In this document: positions 8,841-18,564 of the stretch, piece by piece
How the letters are laid out: every line of letters starts with the position of its first letter
Numbering within the stretch: position 1 is the stretch's first letter
NCBI RefSeq assembly: GCF_003173735.1
Contig: NZ_CP029551.1
Span: 871,001 to 935,000 of the forward strand
Direction of reading: 5' to 3'
Length of the DNA: 64,000 nucleotides
Origin: Methylobacterium radiodurans
Lineage (GTDB): Bacteria; Pseudomonadota; Alphaproteobacteria; Rhizobiales; Beijerinckiaceae
Notes under the pieces: model-generated
Seen by the model: only the letters and a program-made list of their open reading frames with translations
Databases searched by the model: none
What the model was told of the DNA's origin: nothing
Translations under genes and position numbers: made by a program

Positions 8841-8861
8841 TTCGGTTCTCAGTGTCGGTTC

Positions 8862-10067
8862 TCAGACGGGCGCCGCGCGCGGGACCGCGACGCTCGGTCG
8901 GCCGTCGGCCGGGGCGAGGAGGCGCCACGCGGCCGCGAACAAGGTCCCGGGCACCAGGAGGCACAGGATCGGCAGGTCAAAGATGAACAGCACCCGGGCG
9001 AGGGGGACGAGGAGCCAGGTGGCGAGCGCGAGCGGGGCCGCCGGTCGGCCGAGCGCCAGCAGGCTCAGGCCCGGCGCGACCAGGGCGAGCTCGTAGTGGC
9101 TCGCGTAGGGGAGCATCACGATCGGAGCGAGCAGGACGACGAGGAGCGCGAGGGGATCCATCCGCGGTCCGTCCCCCGCCCGGCGCAGGGCGGCCACCCC
9201 CACCGCGAAGGCGAGGAGCGTCACCGTTCCCTGGAGCGCCCAGGCCCCGGCCGGCGGCATGCCCCAGAAGCGCGCCGCGAAGAAGGGCGAGACCGAGGTC
9301 TCGATCCAGCGCGCGTGGAATTCCGTGATGAAGGCGCTCTGCATGGGCATGGTCACGCCGATGAAGCGCTCCCACGGGCCTAGTCCGAACAGCAGGACCG
9401 AGAGGCCGACGAGGGCCGCGGTCGAGAGGGCGGCCATCGGGATCCAGCGCCAGCGCCCGGTGCAGAGCAGGACGAGCCCGAGTGCCAGGGCGAATTGCGG
9501 CTTGACCGAGAGAAGGCCGAGACAGAGCCCGGCGATCCAAGGGCGGCGCCGGCTCTCGAGCACGGCCAGGGCCGCCGCCAGCGCGATGAGGCCGCCGAAA
9601 TGGCCGTAGAGCACCATCGCGCCGGCCGCCGGCGCGGTGCAGACCACGAGGATGAACCATCCCCGCCGCGCCGCGGGCGCCAGCCAGAGCCGCGTCGCCA
9701 GGGCCAGGGCCGCGAGGTTGACGAGCGTCCAGGCGATCACGGCTGGCAGGAACGGCAGCAGGCCGAAGGGGACCAGGAAGACCAGGATGTGCGGCGGGTA
9801 GACGAAGAGCAGCTTCGGGTCGTGGGCGATGTCGAACACCGCCATCACCGTGTCCCGGTAGGCTGCCGGATCGGCGAGCACGGCGCCCTGTCCCGACAGC
9901 GCGAGGCGCGGCGCGAGCCAGAAATTGACGAAGTCCCGCCCGAACGGCGTGCCGATGAGCCAGCCCTTCAGGTCCCACGGCCGGATGCCGAGCCAGTTCG
10001 CCAGGGTGACGGCGGCGCCCGCGGCCACGATGAGGCGTTGCCGTGCCGAAAGGGATTGGGGGACCAT
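8862..10067 (-). CDS. GT87/DUF2029-like polytopic membrane glycosyltransferase
   Basis: About 401 residues from ATG 10067 (MVPQSLSARQ); an upstream in-frame start at 10097 is possible. Nine to eleven hydrophobic segments are visible. The segment WLIGTPFGRDFVNFWLAPRLALSG carries the acidic residue in the first extracytoplasmic loop, and AVLESRRRPWIAGLCLGLLSVKPQFALALG contains the KPQ motif of the GT87/DUF2029 family (polyprenyl-phosphate-mannose-dependent alpha-mannosyltransferases such as PimE/PimC relatives). It acts at the inner membrane on a lipid-linked sugar donor. Together with the following GT-C-like gene on the other strand it suggests envelope glycolipid or polysaccharide modification. 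Confidence 0.8.
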   Translation of the reverse strand: MVPQSLSARQRLIVAAGAAVTLANWLGIRPWDLKGWLIGTPFGRDFVNFWLAPRLALSGQGAVLADPAAYRDTVMAVFDIAHDPKLLFVYPPHILVFLVPFGLLPFLPAVIAWTLVNLAALALATRLWLAPAARRGWFILVVCTAPAAGAMVLYGHFGGLIALAAALAVLESRRRPWIAGLCLGLLSVKPQFALALGLVLLCTGRWRWIPMAALSTAALVGLSVLLFGLGPWERFIGVTMPMQSAFITEFHARWIETSVSPFFAARFWGMPPAGAWALQGTVTLLAFAVGVAALRRAGDGPRMDPLALLVVLLAPIVMLPYASHYELALVAPGLSLLALGRPAAPLALATWLLVPLARVLFIFDLPILCLLVPGTLFAAAWRLLAPADGRPSVAVPRAAPV

Positions 10068-10310
10068 GGACTGGACTCCGCGATCCGGACCGCGCATCCC
10101 GTCGGGACGGGCGGACCCTTGACGTGTCGCGCCCCCGGTTCGAATCGGCTCTCCGCCCGATCCGGGAACAGTCCGGCACGGTTAACCGGACCTGCCTGCC
10201 AGCCGATTAACACCGCGCCCGATCCGGTGCTTGACCCGCCATTAAGCGGATTCCGCCCATCCTCTGGCCGTCGCGGCCGCGCATCCGCGGCTGCGCGGAG
10301 TTGATGGCGG

Positions 10311-12092
10311 ATGACGACGGGGATCGCGGTGCAGGCGCCGCCGAGGGTGCGGGTCGATGTCCAGCTCGTCCTCTGGCTCATCGTCGGGTTCTCGCTGCTC
10401 ACGCTGAACGCGCCGGCCGACCTCTGGGGCACGATCACGCGCCTGCGCGTGCCCGACACCGACGACGCGATGCGCCTCGTGGGCGTGCGCGACCTGCTCG
10501 CCGGCCAGGGCTGGTACGACAACGTCCAGTACCGGTTCCTGCTGCCGGGCGGCGTTCAGAGTCACTGGTCGCGCCTCGTCGATGCGCCCATCGCCGGCCT
10601 GATCCTGCTGCTCTCGCCGATCACCGGCCGGTCCCTGGCCGAGGGGCTGACGGCCGTGCTCTGGCCCCTGCTGCTGCTCGGCCTGTTCTGCCTGATGGTC
10701 CATCGGGGCGTGCGCGCGAGCTTCGGACCCCGCGCCGCGGTGCTCGCGGTGTTCGTGGCGACGCAGACCTTCGGCATCCTCGTCCAGTTCCAGGCGGGCC
10801 GGGTCGATCACCACAACCTGCAGATCCTGGCGATCTTCGGCCTCGCCCTCTGCCTCGTCCGCGGCGGCCTGCGCCCAGGGCTCGTCGGCGGCGGGCTCGC
10901 CGCGCTCTCCCTGGCGATCGGCCTGGAGGCGTTGCCCTACATCGCGCTGGGCGCCCTCTTCCTCGCGGGCGACTGGATGCTGCGCGGCCGGGCGGCGCTG
11001 CCGGCCTTCCTGGGCTTCGGCCTCGGCCTGTCGGCGGCCTTCCCGCTCTTCGCGGCCCAGACCGCGCCCGCCCTGTGGGGCACGGCCTACTGCGACGCCC
11101 TCTCGCCGCCCTGGCTCTGGCTGGCGGCAGGTGGCTGCGCCACGGCGCTGGCCTGCGCGGGGCTCGACCGGCACCTGAGTTCGGCCGGCGCCCGCCTCGG
11201 CTTCGCGGCGCTCTGCGGCGCCGCCCTGCTCGGCGGGTTCGCCGCCCTGTTCCCCACCTGCCTCGGCGGTCCCTTCCCGGACATGACGCCGCTGGTGCGC
11301 GCGCACTGGCTCTACACCGTCAACGAGATGTCCTCGGTCCCGAAATTCGTGGCGTGGCGGCAGTGGGAGATCCTGGCCTTCTACCCGATCCTCGTCGTGG
11401 CGGCTCTTGCTGCGACCTGGGCCGCCTTCCGAGGTCCGGAGCGGCGTCTCTTCCGGGTCGCCGCCCTGTTCCTCTGGCCCGGGGTGCTGCTCGGATTCGT
11501 CCAGCTGCGCGGCATCTACGTCGCGGTGGCCTTCGTGCCGCTGGTGGCCGGCCCGGTGATCGACCGGGCTCTCGCGGCCGCGCCGAACCTCAGGGGCGCG
11601 CGCCTCTGGGGGACCTTGGCGCTGAGCGTCGGCCTAGTCGGCTCGAGCTGGACGGCGCTCGCGCTGCTCGCGGGGGCCCTCACCCCTACGGCCGCGAACG
11701 GCCGCGATCCGGACGGCGCGGTGACCTGCCACGCGGACGCCGCCGTGGCGCCGCTCGCCGCCCTGCCACCCGGCACGGTGCTGGCGCCGATCTTCATCGG
11801 TCCGTCGATCCTGCTGCGCACGCCGCATTCCGTGGTGGGCGCGCCCTACCACCGGGCCATCCCGGGCCTCACCGCCGTCATCGAGGGCCTGGGCGGGACT
11901 GAGTCCGACCTGCGGCGGCAGGTCCGCGCGCACGACATCCGCTACCTGGCGACCTGCCCGTCCCGTCCCGGCGACGACCTGCAGGCGGAAACCGCCTTCG
12001 CGACGCGCCTCACCCGCGGCGAGGTCGCGGTGCCGTGGCTGGAGCCCGTGGACCTTCCGGGCAGCGCGCTGCGGGTCTGGCGCGTGCGTTAG
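10311..12092 (+). CDS. polytopic membrane protein, GT-C glycosyltransferase-like
   Basis: 593 residues with about 12 transmembrane helices and a soluble C-terminal tail from about 455. The first periplasmic loop holds LRVPDTDDAMRLVGVRDLL, the DxD/ExD-type acidic motif of GT-C glycosyltransferases, followed by AGQGWYDNVQYR and, later, AGRVDHHNLQ, a His-rich loop seen in STT3/ArnT-like enzymes. The predicted role is transfer of a sugar from a polyprenyl-phosphate donor on the periplasmic face; acceptor unknown. It is divergent from the GT87-like gene and ends 4 bases from the convergent lipoprotein gene. The intergenic region upstream (10068-10310) holds a palindrome CGGTTAACCG at 10179-10188. 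Start ATG 10311; an overlapping ATG at 10302 is in another frame. Confidence 0.7.
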   Translation: MTTGIAVQAPPRVRVDVQLVLWLIVGFSLLTLNAPADLWGTITRLRVPDTDDAMRLVGVRDLLAGQGWYDNVQYRFLLPGGVQSHWSRLVDAPIAGLILLLSPITGRSLAEGLTAVLWPLLLLGLFCLMVHRGVRASFGPRAAVLAVFVATQTFGILVQFQAGRVDHHNLQILAIFGLALCLVRGGLRPGLVGGGLAALSLAIGLEALPYIALGALFLAGDWMLRGRAALPAFLGFGLGLSAAFPLFAAQTAPALWGTAYCDALSPPWLWLAAGGCATALACAGLDRHLSSAGARLGFAALCGAALLGGFAALFPTCLGGPFPDMTPLVRAHWLYTVNEMSSVPKFVAWRQWEILAFYPILVVAALAATWAAFRGPERRLFRVAALFLWPGVLLGFVQLRGIYVAVAFVPLVAGPVIDRALAAAPNLRGARLWGTLALSVGLVGSSWTALALLAGALTPTAANGRDPDGAVTCHADAAVAPLAALPPGTVLAPIFIGPSILLRTPHSVVGAPYHRAIPGLTAVIEGLGGTESDLRRQVRAHDIRYLATCPSRPGDDLQAETAFATRLTRGEVAVPWLEPVDLPGSALRVWRVR

Positions 12093-12096
12093 CTGG

Positions 12097-12489
12097 CTAA
12101 GACTTTATCACCCGGTCGAGCCGGTTGTTGACGAAGAAGTACAGCTCCTTCGCGCCGGGCTCTGTGTAGAGCACCTGCACCTCGCGCCCCGCGCGGCCCT
12201 CGCCGATCAGCACGTCGGTCGGCGCCCGGCCCTTCAGGCGGACGAGGTCGCACTCGCCGATGCCGGGCTCGATCGCCGCGGCGGTGCCGGGCGCAGCGCC
12301 CGTGCAGGCGCCCTCCGGGGTCAGCACGGGCCCGCTGAAGCTCGGCGGCGGCGCGGGCGGGCGCGGCGGAACCGGGGCGATCTCGGCGGGCGTCGGCGGC
12401 GTCCGCTCCGCGGCGGTGCAGCCCGCCAGAGCGATGGCCGCGAGACCGGCCACGAGACCGGCCGCGAGGGCGAGGCTCGACCGGCTCAT
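12097..12489 (-). CDS. small outer-membrane or inner-membrane lipoprotein, hypothetical
   Basis: 130 residues. The start ATG 12489 overlaps the stop of the S10 peptidase gene (ATGA). There is a classical lipoprotein signal: SRSSLALAAGLVAGLAA then lipobox IALAGC, with the lipidated Cys at about residue 23. A Pro-rich linker (PPRPPAPPPS) leads to a small domain with two Cys (EGACTGAAPG and IGECDLVRLKGRAP) and a C-terminal VLYTEPGAKELYFFVNNRLDRV. I do not recognise a characterised family. Translational coupling to the peptidase suggests they work together in the envelope. Confidence 0.75.
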   Translation of the reverse strand: MSRSSLALAAGLVAGLAAIALAGCTAAERTPPTPAEIAPVPPRPPAPPPSFSGPVLTPEGACTGAAPGTAAAIEPGIGECDLVRLKGRAPTDVLIGEGRAGREVQVLYTEPGAKELYFFVNNRLDRVIKS

Positions 12490-14063
12490 CGGCTCGCCCG
12501 CCCGTCGCCCGCCTCGCGCGCCTTCACGGCGGCGGAGAACAGGGCGGCCGCGTCCCGCTTGAAGGCGGCGCGCGAGTCCGCCCGAGAGTAGAACATGTGG
12601 CCGCCCGGATAGACCGCGAGCGTCAGGCGCGGCGGCTGGCCGTAGGAGGGCAACTGGTCGATCAGCAGCTTCGAGGCGAAGTAGGGCGTGACGAGGTCGG
12701 TGTAGCCGTGGGTGACCAGCACCCGCATGTTGCCGTCCAGCGCCAGCACGCTGCGCAGTTGCCCCAGCGCTTCCGGTGCCGAGCGGCCGGAGTTCCAGCC
12801 CCAGCTGCGGTTCACCGCGGCGTTCAGGAGCTCGTAGCGCAGGTTCGGCACGCGCCAGTTCAGGCGCTTCGTGTAGAGGTCGATCATCGCGCTGGTGAGG
12901 GGCGCCTGGAGCGCGGTCAGCAGCGGGTCGTCGAAGCCGGAATGCGGCGCGGTCGGATCCGGGTCCCAGCCCGTCACCGCCGTGTCGTAGGCGCTGGCGA
13001 CGCGCCCCGAGGCCCGGTCGGCCTCGCGCTGGACGCTGCCGGTGGAGACGCGCCCGGCCTGCTGCCGCACGAGGGCCGGGTCGAGCCCGGTCAGCGCGGC
13101 CACGCGCTCGGTGAGGCGGGCGACGGCTTGCGCGTCGTTCGGGCCCTTGAGCAGGTCGGCGAGGTAGGGTCCGGTAGCGTAGCCTTCCGCGTCCCGCATC
13201 AGCTCGGGCGTCGGCGTCCGGCCCGAGCGCTCCAGGGCGGCGGCCGCGAAGGAGGGCAGGCGCAGCACGTGGCCCAAAGGATTCGCCCGCGGCTGTTGCA
13301 GCCAGGCGAAGTCGAGCACCGGCGATAGCAGCACCATGCCGGACAGCCCGACGCCGATATCCTCCTGGAGCTTGGCCGCGATCAGGGGCCCGCGGAAGCC
13401 GCCGTAGCTCTCGCCGACGTAGAATTTCGGGCTCGCCATGCGGTCGTTGGCGCGCAGGTACCGGGCGATCGCGGCGGCGAGCACGGAACTGTCCGCCTCG
13501 ACGTTCCAGTACGACTTGCCATCCCCGTCCGCGGCCCGGCTGTAGCCTGTGCCGACGGGATCGATGAAGACGAGATCGGTGACGTCGAGCCAGGTGCCGT
13601 CGTTCGGCACCAAAGCCACGCTCTGCGACGGGCTGATGCTCGGCCCGTCCGCGGGCAGGCGCCAGGGGCCGATCGCCCCGATATTGAGATAGGCCGAGGC
13701 CGCGCCGGGGCCGCCGTTGATCGCGAAGGTGACCGGGCGCTCTCGGGCCTCCTCGGCCGGCCGCGTGTAGGCGATGTAGGCGATCTCGGCCTGGAGCTTT
13801 CCGGATTCGTCGACGAGGGCCAAGCTGCCGGCGGTCGCGGTGAAGTCGAGGCGCTTGCCGTCCGGCAGGGTGACGCTCTGCTGCGTCACCGAATCGGCGG
13901 GCAGCTTGCGGCCCTCGCGGGATTCGGCGGCCGGGCGCTCGGGCCCGCGGCGGCCGGCCTCTCCGCGCCCGGCTTCCTGGGCGTGCAGGGGTGCCTGCAA
14001 CGGTGCGAGGCCGACGAGGAGGGCTGCGAGCAGCGCGGCTGTGCGTCCGGTCAAATGCGTCAC
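12486..14063 (-). CDS. secreted serine carboxypeptidase, peptidase family S10
   Basis: 525 residues from GTG 14063, whose GTGA overlaps the stop of holC; the start is preferred because it begins a signal peptide (TAALLAALLVGLAPLQAPLHA). Family S10 motifs: oxyanion GGPGAAS (about 117-123), the nucleophile S219 in GESYGG, the acid in THGYTDLVTPYF, and the His in YPGGHMFY. S10 enzymes are alpha/beta-hydrolase carboxypeptidases. It is expected to be periplasmic. A longer reading frame begins at 14141 but is inside holC and lacks a signal peptide. Adjacent: coupled lipoprotein gene downstream, holC upstream. Confidence 0.88.
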   Translation of the reverse strand: MTHLTGRTAALLAALLVGLAPLQAPLHAQEAGRGEAGRRGPERPAAESREGRKLPADSVTQQSVTLPDGKRLDFTATAGSLALVDESGKLQAEIAYIAYTRPAEEARERPVTFAINGGPGAASAYLNIGAIGPWRLPADGPSISPSQSVALVPNDGTWLDVTDLVFIDPVGTGYSRAADGDGKSYWNVEADSSVLAAAIARYLRANDRMASPKFYVGESYGGFRGPLIAAKLQEDIGVGLSGMVLLSPVLDFAWLQQPRANPLGHVLRLPSFAAAALERSGRTPTPELMRDAEGYATGPYLADLLKGPNDAQAVARLTERVAALTGLDPALVRQQAGRVSTGSVQREADRASGRVASAYDTAVTGWDPDPTAPHSGFDDPLLTALQAPLTSAMIDLYTKRLNWRVPNLRYELLNAAVNRSWGWNSGRSAPEALGQLRSVLALDGNMRVLVTHGYTDLVTPYFASKLLIDQLPSYGQPPRLTLAVYPGGHMFYSRADSRAAFKRDAAALFSAAVKAREAGDGRASR

Positions 14064-14512
14064 GCCTTCTTGTTCCAGCGACCGTCCTCGTCCTGCTGCC
14101 AGTAGGCGACCGCGTGGCCGGCGGCCTTGGCTTGGCGCCACTGCTCGCGGGCGCGCAGCAGCGCGTCCTGGTCGGTGCCGTCGAACAGGATGCAGATGCG
14201 CGCGTAGTCGGCCGCGTCGGGGGGCAGGTCGGCGCCTTCCACGAGGAAGCGGATCGAGGCACCGTTCGGGTTGAGGTCGCGCAGGGTCAGCACCACCGGC
14301 TGGGTGCCGGCATCGGGCTCGCGGTCGGTGCCGTGGGGCAGGAAGCTCTCGTCCGCGTAGGTCCAGAGCCCGTCGTCGAGGGCGGCGAGCCGCTCCTCGC
14401 TCACCGCCTGGATCGCGGCCTGCCAGCCGCGCTCCAGCGAGCGCTCGACGAGGTTGGGCAGCACCCGCTCCAGGGGCTGGCGCTGCATGTGGTAGAACAG
14501 GATCTCGGTCAC
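14060..14512 (-). CDS. holC: DNA polymerase III subunit chi
   Basis: 150 residues. The sequence EILFYHMQRQPLERVLPNL at the start, RGWQAAIQ, LDDGLWTYADESFLPHG and AAYWQQDEDGRWNKK-type C-terminus are characteristic of HolC, a small alpha/beta subunit that links the clamp loader (via psi) to SSB during replication. It is cytosolic. The gene is followed with a 4-base overlap by the S10 peptidase. In many alphaproteobacteria holC sits beside a leucyl aminopeptidase (pepA); here the neighbour is an S10 peptidase instead. Start ATG 14512. Confidence 0.92.
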   Translation of the reverse strand: MTEILFYHMQRQPLERVLPNLVERSLERGWQAAIQAVSEERLAALDDGLWTYADESFLPHGTDREPDAGTQPVVLTLRDLNPNGASIRFLVEGADLPPDAADYARICILFDGTDQDALLRAREQWRQAKAAGHAVAYWQQDEDGRWNKKA

Positions 14513-14577
14513 GGCCCGCTAGAGATAGGCGCGCGCCCGCGGAGTGCGAGCGCGCCCGGGCGTCACACCGCGATCCC

Positions 14578-16380
<1,803 letters not shown>

Positions 16381-16806
16381 TCAGCGGGATTGCGGTGCCT
16401 CGGGCGGGCCGGCGGGCTGGCTCGGGGCGGGCGCGGCGGGAGCAGCACCCGGCGCGGACGTCGTGCCCTGGTTCTGCTGCTGGCGCAGGGTGTCGAGCAG
16501 GTTGTCGGCGCCGCCCGGCTGCTGGCGCGCCGGCTGATTCGTGCCGGCGCCGTCGAGGATCGAGCGCGGGCCGGCGGCGCGGTGCGACATCACGGCGAGC
16601 GTCATGCTGGTGACGAAGAACAGGGCGGCCAGGATCGCGGTGGCGCGGGTGAGCGCGTTGGCCTGGCCGCGGCCGGTCATGAAGCCGGAGACGCCGCCGC
16701 TGCCGCCACCGCCGAGCCCGAGGCCGCCCTCGGAGCGCTGCAGCAGCACGACGCCGATCAGCGCGAGCACGATGAGGAGGTGGACGACGATCAGGACGGT
16801 CTGCAT
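16381..16806 (-). CDS. secG: preprotein translocase subunit SecG
   Basis: 141 residues. The first helix VLIVVHLLIVLALIGVVLLQ is the SecG signature, followed by RSEGGLGLGGGGSGG and the second helix TRATAILAALFFVTSMTLAV. The C-terminal third is a Gln/Pro/Ala-rich low-complexity tail (NQPARQQPGGADN...), longer than in enterobacteria but usual in Hyphomicrobiales. SecG is the auxiliary membrane subunit of SecYEG. The gene lies upstream of pyrG on the same strand. Confidence 0.95.
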   Translation of the reverse strand: MQTVLIVVHLLIVLALIGVVLLQRSEGGLGLGGGGSGGVSGFMTGRGQANALTRATAILAALFFVTSMTLAVMSHRAAGPRSILDGAGTNQPARQQPGGADNLLDTLRQQQNQGTTSAPGAAPAAPAPSQPAGPPEAPQSR

Positions 16807-17094
16807 CGGGATTCCGGGGTCTTACCTGTCTGGCGCCGATCCCGAGAACGCTCGCGATGCTCAGGGATCAGAGGCGGGCGCGCCGCCGGCCGGTGCTCCA
16901 GCGCGCCGCCCGCATAATCGGCCGGGCCATACACCAGAAGCGGCCGCGCGCCAACAGGAAGCCGGCGGGCCGACGGGTTCCGGGCGGGGCCCGGCCCCTC
17001 TCGCCTCGCAGTCGCGCCCGTGCTCTCCTGCGGCACGATAGCCGGAACCCAGGCGCGGCGCCCCGGACGCGCCGCCGATCCCCGGAGGAACGCC

Positions 17095-17541
17095 ATGCCC
17101 GTCTCGCGCCGATCGCTGCTCGCCGCCCTCGCGGCCGCCCACCTCCTGTCGGCGGCTATGCCATCCGCCCGGGCCGCCGGACCGGAGGCCGAGGTCGAGG
17201 CGGCGGTCGACGCGCTGACCCGCGCGATCCTGGCCGCCGACGGGGCGGCCCTCGACGCGCTGGTGCTCGACGGACTGAGCTACGGCCATTCGAGCGGAGC
17301 GGTGCAGGACAAGGCCGCCTTCATCGACGCGCTGGTGAGCCGCCGCTCCAGCTTCCCCAGCATCACCCTGACGAGCCGGACGGCCTCGGTGGTCGGCGAC
17401 GACGCGATCGCACGGCACGTCTTCGACGGCGAGACGGTCTCGAACGGCAAGAGCGTGCCGGTCCATATCGGCGTGCTTCAGGTCTGGCACCGGGAGGGCG
17501 GCCGCTGGCGCCTGCTCGCGCGGCAGGCCTACAAGCTCTGA
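17095..17541 (+). CDS. secreted NTF2-like (DUF4440-type) protein
   Basis: 148 residues from ATG 17095, preceded by a good ribosome site (GGAGGAA). The N-terminus PVSRRSLLAALAAAHLLSAA has a twin-arginine-like n-region and ends in an Ala-x-Ala site (SARAAG). The mature part is a cone-like NTF2 fold: EVEAAVDALTRAILAADGAALDALV, GLSYGHSSG, HVFDGETVSNGK, VQVWHREGGRWRLLARQ, characteristic of DUF4440 proteins. No catalytic residues can be assigned. It stands alone on the plus strand between secG and tpiA, ending 9 bases from the tpiA stop. Confidence 0.8.
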   Translation: MPVSRRSLLAALAAAHLLSAAMPSARAAGPEAEVEAAVDALTRAILAADGAALDALVLDGLSYGHSSGAVQDKAAFIDALVSRRSSFPSITLTSRTASVVGDDAIARHVFDGETVSNGKSVPVHIGVLQVWHREGGRWRLLARQAYKL

Positions 17542-17550
17542 GCCGCCGCC

Positions 17551-18312
17551 TCAGGCGTAGGCGTTGCAGATGCCCAGGAAATCCTCGGCGACGAGGCTCG
17601 CGCCGCCGACCAGCGCGCCGTCGACGTTCTCGACCGCCATCAGCTCGCGGGCGTTGCCGGGTTTGACCGAGCCGCCGTAGAGGATGCGGATCTTCTCGGC
17701 CTCCTCGCCGACGAGCTTGTCGAGCATCTCGCGCAAGCTCGCGTGGACCTCGGCGATCTCGCCCGGGGTCGGGGTGCGGCCCGACCCGATCGCCCAGACC
17801 GGCTCGTAGGCGATCACCGTGTCCTTGGCGGTCGCGCCCTTCGGGAGGCCGATGGCGAGCTGCGCCCGCACGATGCTGAGCGCGCGGCCCTGCTCACGCT
17901 CCTCCATGGTCTCGCCGACGCAGATGATGCCGCACAGGCCCGCGCGCCGGGCGCCGAGCGCCTTGGCGTGCACGCCGTCATCGGTCTCGTGGTGGTAGGC
18001 GCGCCGCTCGGAATGGCCGACGATGACGTATTTCGCGCCGAGATCGGCCAGCATCTCGGCCGAGATCGAGCCGGTGAAGGCGCCGCTCGGGCGGGCGTGC
18101 AGGTTCTGGCCGCCGATGGCGATGGGCGAGCCGTAGGTCGCGGCGACGCAGGAGCCGATCAGCGTCGCGGGCGGGCAGATCAGCACGTCGATCTTCTCGA
18201 GCAGCGCCGGCGAGAGCCCGTCGCGGATCGCCTCGACGGTCGCGAGCGAGGCGCGCGTGCCGTTCATCTTCCAGTTGCCCGCAACCAGAGGACGCCGCCC
18301 CGAACCCGCCAT
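17551..18312 (-). CDS. tpiA: triose-phosphate isomerase
   Basis: 253 residues. Recognised from GNWKMNG (catalytic Lys), VGHSERR (catalytic His), [15 protein letters not shown] (catalytic Glu and loop 6) and [10 protein letters not shown]. It interconverts glyceraldehyde-3-phosphate and dihydroxyacetone phosphate in glycolysis/gluconeogenesis. It is divergent from ppiD; the shared region 18313-18564 must hold both promoters. Start ATG 18312. Confidence 0.97.
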   Translation of the reverse strand: MAGSGRRPLVAGNWKMNGTRASLATVEAIRDGLSPALLEKIDVLICPPATLIGSCVAATYGSPIAIGGQNLHARPSGAFTGSISAEMLADLGAKYVIVGHSERRAYHHETDDGVHAKALGARRAGLCGIICVGETMEEREQGRALSIVRAQLAIGLPKGATAKDTVIAYEPVWAIGSGRTPTPGEIAEVHASLREMLDKLVGEEAEKIRILYGGSVKPGNARELMAVENVDGALVGGASLVAEDFLGICNAYA

Positions 18313-18564
18313 GCCTTTACCTCGATCGCGTCGTGCCGCCCGGATGGGCCGGGCCTAGCAGAGCAAGCTTGGGCGCGCAAACCGGTCCGGTGACGACGGC
18401 GCGGCCGGCGTCGCAGCTCCGGTCGCAGCGTCATCGGTAACTTGGCGAGGCGCCCGCGGATGGGCTATCGCGAATGTAAAGGCGCGCCTGCACATGACCC
18501 TGCGGACGCGCGAACGGGTGACGGCCCTCGCAGCCCACGGGCGCGGGGAGGACGCGGGACAACG

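Noticed and set aside
10090..10170. GGTTCGAATC in an intergenic region suggested a tRNA T-loop
   Set aside because: The flanking bases do not form a T-stem, and no anticodon arm, D-loop or CCA-compatible acceptor is present.
14063..14262. Longer starts for the S10 peptidase and a fused lipoprotein frame
   Set aside because: The GTGA and ATGA overlaps and the signal peptides mark the true starts.
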